Origin: Advenella kashmirensis WT001
GTDB lineage: Bacteria; Pseudomonadota; Gammaproteobacteria; Burkholderiales; Burkholderiaceae_B
DNA length: 64,000 bases
Assembly: GCF_000219915.2 (NCBI RefSeq)
Contig: NC_017964.1
Location: 620,001 to 684,000 of the forward strand
Direction of reading: 5' to 3'
This document shows positions 1 through 8,814 of the stretch, one piece after another (positions within the stretch are counted from its first letter, which is position 1; each line of letters begins with the position of its first letter). Both the position numbers and the translations under genes were made by a program. Below the pieces are notes generated by a model. That model searched no databases. It was not told the origin of the DNA and saw only the letters and a program-made list of their open reading frames with translations.

Positions 1-1298
1 GGGCGTTCCGGGAACTCAAAGCGGTACAATTCTTCATTGTCTGCCAGCGGCGAATGGCCACCGACCATGTATCGCAAATGTGATTTGGCCAGATCATCGT
101 GGGTCAGGTCCAGGGCTTCGAATTTCTTGCGGCGCAGGGTGTTGGCCAGTTTTTCGGCTTCAGCATGTGAGCTGATCTGGATCCCGACAAAGACATGCGC
201 CTTTTGCGCGTCTGAAATGCGATAGTTGAATTCGGTCACGCTGCGGTTACCCAGCAGCGTGCATAATTGGCGAAAGCTGCCACGCTCTTCGGGCATGGTA
301 ACCGCAAAGATGGCTTCGCGCGCTTCGCCCATATCGGCCCGTTCTGCGACAAAACGCAGCCGGTCAAAGTTCATGTTGGCGCCCGAGGCAATGGCAATGA
401 CGGTCTTGTTTTTCCAGCCGTGTTCAGCGGCGTAGCGTTTGGCGCCCGCCAGGCCAAGCGCGCCAGCCGGTTCTACCACGTTGCGGGTATCCTGAAACAC
501 ATCCTTGATGGCCGCGCATAACTCGTCGGTATTGACGGTGATGATATCGTCTACATATTTATGAATCAGGCGGAAGGTTTCGCTGCCGACCTGCTTGACG
601 GCGGTGCCATCGGAAAACAAACCCACGTCGCTCAGATTGACGCGGCGTCCGGCGCGAAAACTGCGTGCCATCGCATCGGAGTCTTCTGTCTGTACGCCAA
701 TGACAGCGATATCCGGACGCAGTTGCTTGATGTAGGCGGCAATGCCCGCGAGCAGCCCGCCGCCGCCGATAGGCACAAAAACCGCGTCCAGTTTGCCGGG
801 ATGCTGATGCAGGATTTCCATGGCAACGGTGCCTTGTCCGGCAATCACATCGGGATCGTCAAACGGGTGCACGAACGTGAGTTTTTCCTTCTTCTCAAGG
901 GTGCAGGCAAATTCATAAGCGTCGCTGTATGAGTCGCCATGCAGCACCGCTTCGCCGCCCAGGCGCTTGACCGCATCTACTTTTACAGCGGGTGTAGAAG
1001 TAGGCATGACAATTACGGCGCGGCAGCCCAGCCGCTTGGCCGACATGGCCACGCCCTGGGCATGGTTGCCGGCAGAGGCGGCAATCACCCCGCGTTTGAG
1101 CGCTTCCGGGGGCAGGTTGGCCATTTTGTTGTAGGCCCCGCGTATTTTGAAGCTGAATACCGGCTGGGTGTCCTCACGCTTGAGCAGTACTGTATTCTGA
1201 ATCCGCTGGGAAAGCAGTGTGGCCGGTTCCAGGGCTGTTTCGATTGCGACATCGTAAACACGAGATGTGAGTATGCGTTTGAGGTAGTCGGTTGACAT
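1..1298 (-). CDS. ilvA: threonine ammonia-lyase, biosynthetic (3' end beyond window)
   Basis: Deaminates threonine to 2-oxobutanoate, the first step of isoleucine synthesis (cytosolic, PLP enzyme). Read on the minus strand from the ATG at 1298, giving about 432 residues before the window edge. The PLP lysine is in SFKIRGAYNK near residue 51, followed by the SAGNHAQG phosphate/substrate loop near 75 and a GGGG cofactor loop near 180. The C-terminal part reads as the ACT-like regulatory region (EERGSFRQLC and the FNYRISD stretch), so this is the allosteric biosynthetic form rather than the short catabolic one. The distal part of the regulatory region lies outside the window. It is divergent from the DedA-like gene at 1415. 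Confidence 0.93.
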   Translation of the reverse strand, partial: MSTDYLKRILTSRVYDVAIETALEPATLLSQRIQNTVLLKREDTQPVFSFKIRGAYNKMANLPPEALKRGVIAASAGNHAQGVAMSAKRLGCRAVIVMPTSTPAVKVDAVKRLGGEAVLHGDSYSDAYEFACTLEKKEKLTFVHPFDDPDVIAGQGTVAMEILHQHPGKLDAVFVPIGGGGLLAGIAAYIKQLRPDIAVIGVQTEDSDAMARSFRAGRRVNLSDVGLFSDGTAVKQVGSETFRLIHKYVDDIITVNTDELCAAIKDVFQDTRNVVEPAGALGLAGAKRYAAEHGWKNKTVIAIASGANMNFDRLRFVAERADMGEAREAIFAVTMPEERGSFRQLCTLLGNRSVTEFNYRISDAQKAHVFVGIQISSHAEAEKLANTLRRKKFEALDLTHDDLAKSHLRYMVGGHSPLADNEELYRFEFPER

Positions 1299-1414
1299 GT
1301 TATTTTTGAAAGAAAAGAGGATACAGACAAGCGCTTAAGGTTAACATAGCGGATCTGATTTTGGGATTAAAGCCGGAACCGTCGTTTTCAAAAAGTCGGT
1401 CCAATAGGGAAGTT

Positions 1415-2014
1415 ATGGAACATGAAGTAATGTTGTGGGTCAGGGAAATGCTGACTGTGTTGTCCCTTCCTACTGTCGGTTTGCCCGGCATTTTCGTGGT
1501 TGCGCTGGTCTCGGCTACCCTGTTGCCACTGGGTTCGGAACCGGTGGTCATTGCCTATCTGAAAATAGCGCCCGACATGTTCTGGCCTGCCATGGTGGTC
1601 GCCACCGTGGGCAATACCATTGGCGGGGTGATCACCTACTATATGGGTAAGGCGGCAAAGGTCGCCTATGAAAAGTTCCAGCACAAGCAGGCGCTGGCTG
1701 CCGGTGAAATTGTTGACGAGACCGGTCTGGCGGTAGCGGCCGAAGAAAAATACCTGTCCGAAGGCGACGAGGCTGCGCCGTCGCCTGCTGCGCCGGGTAA
1801 AGAAGGCGGACGCTGGCACGGCAAGATGACCTATTATTTTGACCGCTTTGGTCCCGCCGCGTTGTTGTTCTCCTGGCTGCCCGTAGTGGGCGATCCCCTT
1901 TGCGGTGTCGCCGGATGGATGCGCCTGCCCTTGTTGCCGTGTATTATTTTTATGACCATCGGCAAGTTCCTGCGCTATCTGCTGATGACCTCCGCCGTAT
2001 TGTGGCTCTGGTAA
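1415..2014 (+). CDS. DedA/VTT (YqaA-like) family inner-membrane protein
   Basis: A 199-residue protein if the ATG at 1415 is used. It is preceded by AGGGAAG at a usual distance; an upstream in-frame start at 1361 has no such site. The N-terminal membrane part carries ATLLPLGSEPVV, typical of YqaA-type VTT-domain proteins. The C-terminal half carries a re-entrant-like block with FSWLPVVGDPLCGVAGW. These families act in envelope homeostasis, and some DedA proteins are polyprenyl-phosphate or lipid translocases; the substrate here is unknown. Between the two halves is a hydrophilic, Ala/Glu/Pro-rich insert of roughly 60 residues (about residues 75-135) that is unusual for the family. It stands alone, convergent with pxpA. 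Confidence 0.75.
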   Translation: MEHEVMLWVREMLTVLSLPTVGLPGIFVVALVSATLLPLGSEPVVIAYLKIAPDMFWPAMVVATVGNTIGGVITYYMGKAAKVAYEKFQHKQALAAGEIVDETGLAVAAEEKYLSEGDEAAPSPAAPGKEGGRWHGKMTYYFDRFGPAALLFSWLPVVGDPLCGVAGWMRLPLLPCIIFMTIGKFLRYLLMTSAVLWLW

Positions 2015-2152
2015 AAAGCGGCGAAGCCCGGGCTGCGGTGTGGTCTCGGGCTGGAGGGCGATGCCGAGCGTTGATCTCTTGGTGACCGGGTAAATCACAA
2101 TCATTTATCGACCGGTGACAGAATGGGCCATCGCGTGACCGGCGAGAATGAC

Positions 2153-2184
2153 GCTGTGGTGACTATGTTATTGCGCACCACAGC
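2153..2184. terminator. inverted repeat between convergent DedA-like gene and pxpA
   Basis: Arms GCTGTGGTG (2153-2161) and CACCACAGC (2176-2184) are perfectly complementary around a 14-base loop, between two convergent genes. There is no following T-run on either strand, so a terminator role is only suggested by position. Confidence 0.3.
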
Positions 2185-2191
2185 TATTGCC

Positions 2192-2944
2192 TCAATGGGC
2201 CATCAGCAGCCCTTCCTTTGCAAAAACAGCGTGAATCTGGCGTGCAAACTCCAGCGCATGCGCGCCATCGCCATGCAGGCACAGTGTATCGGCTTGTATC
2301 TCCACTTTTTTGCCTGATTGGGCGATCACATAACCCTCACGCACCATCGTCAGCGCCTGCGCTACCGAAGTCTCAACGTCTTCGATCAGGGCGCCGGGCT
2401 GACTGCGCGGCGTCAGGGTGCCATCGTCCTGATAGGAGCGATCGGCAAAGACTTCCTGCATGACGTTCAGACCCAGGCCGCGAGCGATGTCTACCTGTCT
2501 GCTGCCGGCCAGTGCAAACAGCGTCAGTTGCGGATCGACGTCCAATACCGCCTGGGCAATGGCTGCCGCCAGTTCGGCATGATTGGCCGACATGTTATAC
2601 AGGGCGCCGTGCGCTTTCACATGATAAAGCCTGCCGCCCTGAGCGCGGGCGACCGCGGCAAGCGCGCCGATCTGCACGACAACCAGGTCATAGGCTTCAA
2701 TGGGCGTGAGTGCAAAGGGACGGCGACCAAAGCCGCGGATGTCGTCCAGGCCAGGGTGGGCGCCTGGCTTGACGCCCTGTTGCAGCGCCAGTTGCATGGT
2801 GCGTCGCATGGTATGCGCATCGCCCGCATGAAAGCCGCAGGCGATATTGGCCGAGGTGACATAAGGCATGATGGCGCCATCGTCACCCATGGTCCAGGCG
2901 CCGAAGCTTTCACCCATATCACAATTGAGATCAATTTTCTTCAT
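2192..2944 (-). CDS. pxpA: 5-oxoprolinase subunit A (LamB/YcsF family)
   Basis: 250 residues from the ATG at 2944, whose product begins MKKIDLNCDMGE; a longer reading to 2989 adds an unrelated N-terminus. The hallmarks DLNCDMGE (residues 4-11) and ANIACGFHAGD place it in the LamB/YcsF family. PxpA with PxpB and PxpC forms the ATP-dependent prokaryotic 5-oxoprolinase, opening 5-oxo-L-proline (pyroglutamate) to glutamate. All three subunits are encoded here in the order pxpB-pxpC-pxpA on the minus strand. It is the last gene of the leftward unit, about 120 bases after pxpC. The frame is intact. Confidence 0.93.
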   Translation of the reverse strand: MKKIDLNCDMGESFGAWTMGDDGAIMPYVTSANIACGFHAGDAHTMRRTMQLALQQGVKPGAHPGLDDIRGFGRRPFALTPIEAYDLVVVQIGALAAVARAQGGRLYHVKAHGALYNMSANHAELAAAIAQAVLDVDPQLTLFALAGSRQVDIARGLGLNVMQEVFADRSYQDDGTLTPRSQPGALIEDVETSVAQALTMVREGYVIAQSGKKVEIQADTLCLHGDGAHALEFARQIHAVFAKEGLLMAH

Positions 2945-3063
2945 AGGATTCTTCCCTCTGCCGCAGGCACGTGAAATCGCGACAGTCATACTGGCATTCT
3001 ATACCGTAAAGGGCTGGCGCTAAACGGAGCCCACCCAATAATGCCGCCACCGGTCCCGCCGTC

Positions 3064-4085
3064 TCAATCCGAGAACGCAGCGGCAATGCGTGTGGTAAGC
3101 GGCTCCAGGGCGTGCAGCAGGTGGGCAAACAACGCTTCACGCTGCCGGAAGATCTGGTGCGCCTGGTCCAGGCTGATCAGTGTCAGCTCAAGGCGCTCGC
3201 CAGGTAAACAGCGCGCCAGCACGGGCAGGTCTACGCTGGCGACGTTGGCAATCTTGGGATACCCGCCTGTTGTCTGCCGATCGGCCATCAGAATAATCGG
3301 CAGGCCGTCGGGCGGAACCTGAATAGTGCCAAAAGCAGTGGGTTCTGAGAGAATCTGCAAGCCGGGTTCGGGCTCCAGGGATGGACCGTCAAGGCGGTAG
3401 CCCATGCGATCCGAGTTCGCGGTAATGGTGTAGGGCGAATTCAGAAACAGGTCTTGCTGCCGGGTGTCAAACAAGGTCCAGTGCGCACCCCGGGTAATCC
3501 GAATATGTTGCCGCGCTGCCAGTCCCAGCCCTGCCGGCAGATAGATCCGGAAATCATCCAGAAAGTGGTCAAGTGCGTCAACTGTCGTGGCATTGATCTT
3601 GCAGTTAAGAACAAGCGTGTCTGCTTTGACCAGTGCGCGTCCCTGGATGCCGCCCATGCGGCTTTTGATGTCCGTGCTGGCGCTCTCCATGCTGGTGGTC
3701 AGCTGTACACCACCGGCAATGGCCAGGCTGGCGCGCGCATGTCCCTGTGGCCTACCATCGGTCATGGGAACCGCGCCGATGTCCAGCACCTGTCCGGCGC
3801 GAATCAGGTGCGGGCGGTTAATCGCCAGCGGTCTTTGGTCGCATCGCAGGGAAAAAGGGGCGCCACACACGGCGATACAGGCATCCTGCTGGAATCGGAT
3901 TTGCGGTCCGGAAAGCGTCATTTCCAGCACCGGCAGGGGCTCGCGATTGCCTACCAGGGCATTGGCCAGCCTGTATGCAACCTGGTCCATGACACCGCAG
4001 ACTGGTGCGCGTAGGCCTGATAGCCATGCCGTCCGGCGTCCTGAAACAGGGATAGAGGGCCGGGTTTGAGCACCTGCAGACTCAT
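3064..4085 (-). CDS. pxpC: 5-oxoprolinase subunit C, one-base frameshift near the start
   Basis: The biotin-dependent carboxyltransferase-like subunit (KipA/AHS2 family) of 5-oxoprolinase. The true start is the ATG at 4085, giving SLQVLKPGPLSLFQDAGRHG, the usual family N-terminus. The frame then slips near 4008-4010: TAC GCG CAC would read TAC GGC GCA CCA with one more G, joining directly to the 308-residue open part beginning MDQVAYRLANALVG. The body has ASLAIAGG, GMGYRLDG, and GGYPKIANVASVD toward the C-terminus, as in the family, and total length is normal at about 340 residues. It lies 9 bases after pxpB. I infer an undercalled base rather than a dead gene. Confidence 0.88.
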
Positions 4086-4094
4086 GTTCTCACC

Positions 4095-4844
4095 TTAACG
4101 CGCGGCATATTGTTGCGCCTTGATCTGTTCATACTGTTCGCGGTCAATGGCTTCGAACTGCACTTGGTCGCCCGGCGCATAAAGCGCATAGGGCGGCGTG
4201 CTCGGGTCAAACAGGCGCAATGGTGTCGCACCAACAATATTCCAGCCGCCAGGCGATTCATTGGGATAGATGACCGTCTGGCGATTGGCGATCGCGACCG
4301 AGCCGGCAGGCAGGCGGTTGCGCGGCGTGCCGCGTCGGCCGATGGCAAGACGGCTGTCGGACAACCCCATATAACCCATGCCAGGGGCAAAACCAAGCAT
4401 GAAAACGCGAACCGGCGCTGCCGTGTGCAATTGAATCACCTCATCTACCGTGAGCTTGCAGTGCCGGGCAATCTGTGCCAGATCGATGCCCAGTTCGGGG
4501 TCGTAGCAAACCGGGATACGGATCTGTCGGGTCGCTTCGGTCACAGCGCCGGCGGTGTCTTGAGGCTGGGTCAGCGGTGCCAGCACCGCAGTCAGGGTAT
4601 CGATCAGCGCTTTGTGTGCAGGCGGCTCGGCATAAAAGGGATGCAGATACACCCCCAGGGTGGTGAAGGTGGGAACCAGGTCGCTGATATAAGGCAGACC
4701 GGCATTATGAATGAGCTCTGCCGCCTGGCGCGCCCGGGCGTTGATGGCCGGATCAATGCTGTCGCCAAAGCGGATGATCAGGCAATGATCGCCTTCAGAG
4801 GTAAAGGTCCAGGGGGCGGTGGAATTGACCGGATGTGAACTCAT
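4095..4844 (-). CDS. pxpB: 5-oxoprolinase subunit B (KipI/AHS1 family)
   Basis: 249 residues from the ATG at 4844; an upstream GTG at 4880 would add 12 residues. Family marks are SDLVPTFTTLGVYL in the N-terminal domain, then GFAPGMGYMG and the basic stretch IGRRGTPRNRLPAGSVAIAN, and finally NESPGGWNIVG. It forms the PxpB-PxpC unit that phosphorylates and opens 5-oxoproline. It is the first pxp gene of the leftward cluster, about 190 bases downstream of the Bug receptor gene. The frame is intact. Confidence 0.92.
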   Translation of the reverse strand: MSSHPVNSTAPWTFTSEGDHCLIIRFGDSIDPAINARARQAAELIHNAGLPYISDLVPTFTTLGVYLHPFYAEPPAHKALIDTLTAVLAPLTQPQDTAGAVTEATRQIRIPVCYDPELGIDLAQIARHCKLTVDEVIQLHTAAPVRVFMLGFAPGMGYMGLSDSRLAIGRRGTPRNRLPAGSVAIANRQTVIYPNESPGGWNIVGATPLRLFDPSTPPYALYAPGDQVQFEAIDREQYEQIKAQQYAAR

Positions 4845-5073
4845 GCGTTGTGCAAATGCTGTCGGAAAAACGGGACCCACTGCAGGCCGATGTGCAAAAT
4901 AGTGTATCAGTATTCATCTGGTTTCAGGTGCCCGTAGGGGTAAAACCTGAGTCCAATAGCCGTCATTGTCGCCATGCGCACGCCTGTGCATACCGCTTCA
5001 GCATGGCGGCTCATGAGAACGGCGCCCGTCAGATCCCGGTCTCGGGCACTGCGATGATGTTGCAGCGGGGCCA

Positions 5074-6038
5074 TCAATCCAGCGAAAGCTGTTTCAGGTC
5101 CACAATCCGTTTCCAACTGGCCAAGTCAGTCTGGACGAATTGATCAACCTGCTGTTGATTCTGGTTGTTTTGTACGATCAGGCCCAGGGCTTCGAAGCGC
5201 TTGCGAAAGCCCTCGGAAGTAATCACCTGGTACGCAGCCTTATGCAGCTTTTCGGTGACCGCTACCGGTACGTTCTTGTGCACGGCCAGCCCGAACCAGG
5301 TGGCAACATGAAATCCCGGAAAACCTGATTCAGCAACGGTCGGCACATCTGCAAGTACCTTTAGCCGCTCCGATGTCGTGACAGCGATGGGCCGCACTTT
5401 ATTTGCCGATATCAGTGGCAGCGACGTGCTCACAACATCACTCATCAAATCCACATCCCCGGCGGCCACGGCCGTGAGCGCCTGCGCCGTACCGTTGTAG
5501 GGCACGTGGGTCATATTCATTTTGGCTTCTTCATTCAAGATCTCGGTCGCCAGATGTAGCGGGCTGCCCTGGCCCACGGACGAATAGTTCAGTCCCTTGG
5601 GCACCGTTTTGGAATAGCTGATCAGCTCCTGGATATTGTGTACCTTGAGCTTTGGATTGACGACAACGACCAGGGGCGCTTCGGTTGCAATGGCAAAGAC
5701 CTTGAAGTCTGTCAGTTTGTACGGCGTTTTTTTGTACAGTAACGGATTCAGTATCATGCTGCCGTTGCTTGCCATCAACAGCGTATAACCGTCGGCACTT
5801 GCATTGGCAACGTAGCCGGTACCAATCGATGTATGCGCGCCCGGTTTGTTATCGACCACCACCGGCGTCTTCAGTTGCTCGGCAAGCCCTGGGCCAGCGA
5901 TCTGGCCATCTGATCTGTCGGGCCGCCGGCGGTATAAGGAACAACCAGCGTAATAGGCTTGGTCGGGTAGTCGGCTGCCCATGCGGCCGTATTCAGGGTT
6001 AGTGCCGCAAGCACCAGGCATCCCGTTATTCGTTTCAT
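5074..6038 (-). CDS. Bug-family (TctC-like) periplasmic solute receptor, one frameshift
   Basis: The start ATG at 6038 gives a signal peptide (MKRITGCLVLAALTLN, cleavage after AAWA) followed by DYPTKPITLVVPYTAGGPTD, the characteristic Bug N-terminus. The frame slips near 5886: GGGCTTGCC needs one more C to continue into AEQLKTPVVVDNKPGA, the ligand-binding loop. The rest is open to the stop. Total is about 320 residues, normal for TctC-like proteins, which bind carboxylates or other small acids in the periplasm. No membrane partners (TctA/TctB) are next to it, which is common for Bug receptors. It lies between the acyl-CoA ligase gene (40-base gap) and pxpB, suggesting one catabolic transcript. 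Confidence 0.87.
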
Positions 6039-6078
6039 TGTATTGTCTCTCTGTTTAGTTGATTGTTATAAAAATGGT

Positions 6079-7583
6079 TTATAGGTAGGTGATCGTTGTA
6101 TCGCCCAGCGACTGTTGCAATTTCTTTTTGAACAGCTTGCCGGTCTCTTCGCGAGGCAGCTTGTCAATCAAGCCGATTTTCTTGGGAATTTTGTAGCCCG
6201 CCAGATGCGTCCTGAGAAACCGGATAAATTCATCTTTATCCAATGTGCGCCCGGCCTTCATTTGCAGCAGGCAGACCAGGCTTTCTCCAAACTCGTCGTC
6301 CGGTATGCCGAACACGGCGGTGTCTTCAATGTCCTGTCGCTGGTGGATGAGCTGTTCTATTTCGGCAGGATAGATATTGGCGCCGCCAGAAATAACCATA
6401 TCCGATTGTCTGTCGGTCACATACAAATAGCCTTCATCGTCCAGATAGCCAATGTCGCCGACAGTCAGCAAGCCATCGCATTCCATGGATTGACGCGCGT
6501 CATGATTGTTTTTGTAGGTGAAGTCGGCATAGGCCGGTTGTCGCACGTATATCAGCCCGCTTTGGCCCGCTTGCGCCCACGTGCCGTTTGATCGGATTCT
6601 GATTTGAGCATTGCCCAGCGGCTTGCCGGCACTGCCGGGTTTTGTCATTGATTCGTTAGCAGTCATCAACGTGACCAGGCCCATTTCGCTGGAGGCGTAG
6701 CTCTCATGGATGACCGGCCCTACCCATTCGATCATCTGGCGTTTGAGCAGGGCAGGGCAGGCCGAACCGGTAGAGGCAACAAATTGCAGGCTGGACAAAT
6801 CGTATTTTTCTTTGGTCGCTTTTGGCAAATCGAGCATTCTCTTGTACATCGTGGGTACAAGATAGGCAGTCGTTACGCTGTGTTTTTCGATCAGTTGCAG
6901 GACTTTTTCTGCATCGAACCTGTCCATCAGGATAAGCGTGCCGGCGTATAGCAGCGCCTGCTGGACATAACTGTTGGTTGCACTGTGATGCAGTGGTGCA
7001 GGCATTAACGCTACGCCATTGCCTTTAATGCCCAATGCGCCGGCGATGAGCCGGGTGCTGCAGAAATGTCGGTCCGCAGTTTTTTTGTCCTTACGATGCC
7101 TTTTGGTTTGCCTGTCGTGCCCGATGTATAAGGCATATGGGTGCCAAGAAATCGGGAGCGAGGTGATGCTACCGCCCTGCGAGGAATCGCTAAGGAATGA
7201 TCCAGTTTGTAGTAGGTATGCGCGCGGGCAATTTCTCCACGTTCCTGATCAGCAAGAATGATGCTCGTTTCACTGGGCACAATTGCCTTGATTTTGTCGT
7301 AACCTTCACTGCACGTCACAATCACTTTGGCTTCACTGTCGCGCAACAGATAGCTGACTTCGGCCGACGTCAGCCGGTAATTAATCGGACAATAATTATT
7401 GCCATATAACATCGAAGCGGCAATGGCTTCAATGAGCGAAGGGCAATTGGGCAGGTAGATGGCAATCACATCCATGTCTGTGATGTGCGCTTGTTCGAAT
7501 GCGCTGATCAGCAAATCCGTTTGCCGATTTAATGCTTCATTGCTTACCACGGCATCATTGAAAATCAGATTTGCCTTGATCAT
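6079..7583 (-). CDS. acyl-CoA synthetase / AMP-dependent ligase, frameshift in an A-run
   Basis: An ANL-superfamily adenylating enzyme of about 500 residues. The N-terminal part starts at the ATG at 7583 and contains the P-loop-like motif YTSGTTGKPKG. The C-terminal part contains VASTGSACP, the hinge region YVTDRQSDMVISGGANIYP and the catalytic-lysine end PREETGKLFKKKL. The two parts are in different frames, joined at a run of seven A on the minus strand (7080-7086); one more A restores a continuous product (RTKKTADRHF). It probably activates a carboxylic acid to its CoA thioester; the substrate cannot be told. It is first in the leftward unit with the Bug receptor and pxpBCA, divergent from the LysR gene. 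Confidence 0.86.
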
Positions 7584-7660
7584 TGTCTCGTATCCTCTCG
7601 TTATCAGAAAAAAGCTTACCGAATCTGCCCGGCAGATACAACGCGCTTGCTCTTAACAGA

Positions 7661-7681
7661 TTGTTTATTAATTATGAACAA
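7661..7681. promoter_or_regulatory. candidate LysR-type operator between ligase and LysR genes
   Basis: Arms TTGTTTAT (7661-7668) and ATGAACAA (7674-7681) form an inverted repeat with one mismatch and a 5-base centre, in the AT-rich gap between the divergent ligase gene and LysR gene. The position and symmetry fit an autoregulatory LysR binding site. Confidence 0.4.
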
Positions 7682-7752
7682 TATAAAGGAAAACACCTAC
7701 AATACAAATAGATGATCAATGATGGCACACACAAGGCAGGGGCGTATTTCAT

Positions 7753-8673
7753 ATGAAACCTTATGAATACGATTTGAATCTTTTATACGTTTTTCATGAA
7801 ATTGTGCGCACAGGTTCGCTATCTGCTGCCGGTAGAAAATTGCGCATCAGCCGCTCGGGGGTCAGCCAGAAACTCAAGGCGTTGGAAAGCAGCATTGGCA
7901 CCCAACTGATACGGCGCTCTACACGCGATATTGACCTGACAGGATCGGGCCAATGTCTGTATGACCATTGCGTGGGAATCTTTGAACAACTGGATACCGC
8001 AGAGCGCCAGTTATCGGGCCTGAAAAATGAAATGCAGGGGCATATACGACTGTGCGTGCCCACCAGCCTGGGCCAGGACTACTTCAACACCGTCCTGATC
8101 GATTTCATCAAAGAGAATCCGAATATTTCATTCACAATCATTTTCAGCAACAGGATCAAAAATTTCCTTTCTTCCGAAATTGACGTTGCCTTGCAGATAA
8201 CGACAATTGACACTATCCCCCCAGACTATGTTGCCCGTGAAATAGGTGTCGTTCCCTGGTGCATATGTGCTGCACCTGATTTTCTTGAAACGGTCGGGCC
8301 GATTACGCTGCCCCGGCAACTGGCCGCATTACCCTTTATTACACCCACCTACACCGTAGCCAGCCCCAAACTTACTGTTATCACAAGTGAAAACAGCACG
8401 GTCCATATTCCACTCAGTTTACGGGTGCAGTCCGAATCGTTGCCGTTTCTCAGGGATAACGTGCTCGGCGGCCAGGGCATTGGCCTGCTGCCGGCGTATT
8501 CAATACAAAAAGAACTGGATGAGGGCTCTTTGGTCAGGCTGCTGCCAGATTGCCAAATAAAAGGGTTTGGTGATCGTCTGTATGTGATATCCACACAGAC
8601 TTTTCATATGACTCAATTGCAAAGACGGTTCATCGACTTTGTCATTCGCAAATTAAGACGGATGTTTGCGTAG
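7753..8673 (+). CDS. LysR-family transcriptional regulator
   Basis: 306 residues starting MKPYEYDLNLLYVFHEIV, with the N-terminal winged helix-turn-helix (residues about 8-65, including GSLSAAGRKLRISRSGVSQKLKALE) and a substrate-binding-like effector domain from about 92 to 300. The LNLLYVF start is typical of the group that includes aminoethylphosphonate- or dehydratase-linked LysR proteins, but that does not fix the ligand. It is transcribed divergently from the ligase/Bug/pxpBCA unit, so it likely controls that unit in response to one of its intermediates. The frame is intact. Confidence 0.87.
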   Translation: MKPYEYDLNLLYVFHEIVRTGSLSAAGRKLRISRSGVSQKLKALESSIGTQLIRRSTRDIDLTGSGQCLYDHCVGIFEQLDTAERQLSGLKNEMQGHIRLCVPTSLGQDYFNTVLIDFIKENPNISFTIIFSNRIKNFLSSEIDVALQITTIDTIPPDYVAREIGVVPWCICAAPDFLETVGPITLPRQLAALPFITPTYTVASPKLTVITSENSTVHIPLSLRVQSESLPFLRDNVLGGQGIGLLPAYSIQKELDEGSLVRLLPDCQIKGFGDRLYVISTQTFHMTQLQRRFIDFVIRKLRRMFA

Positions 8674-8814
8674 CGCATGGTGGCTCGTCATTTTTTTATG
8701 CGCTATCAGTCTTTACGATAAGTAGAGCCTGATTGTCTGTTCAGAGTTCAGCTTCGGTTATTTGGACGTGCCGCTGCGCGTTCCCGCGAGGCATCTGGCC
8801 GTGGCGCGGGCAAA

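Noticed and set aside
8671..8705. TAGCGCAT/ATGCGCTA inverted repeat after LysR as a terminator
   Set aside because: 19-base loop that contains the T-run, and the stem includes the stop codon; too weak to call.
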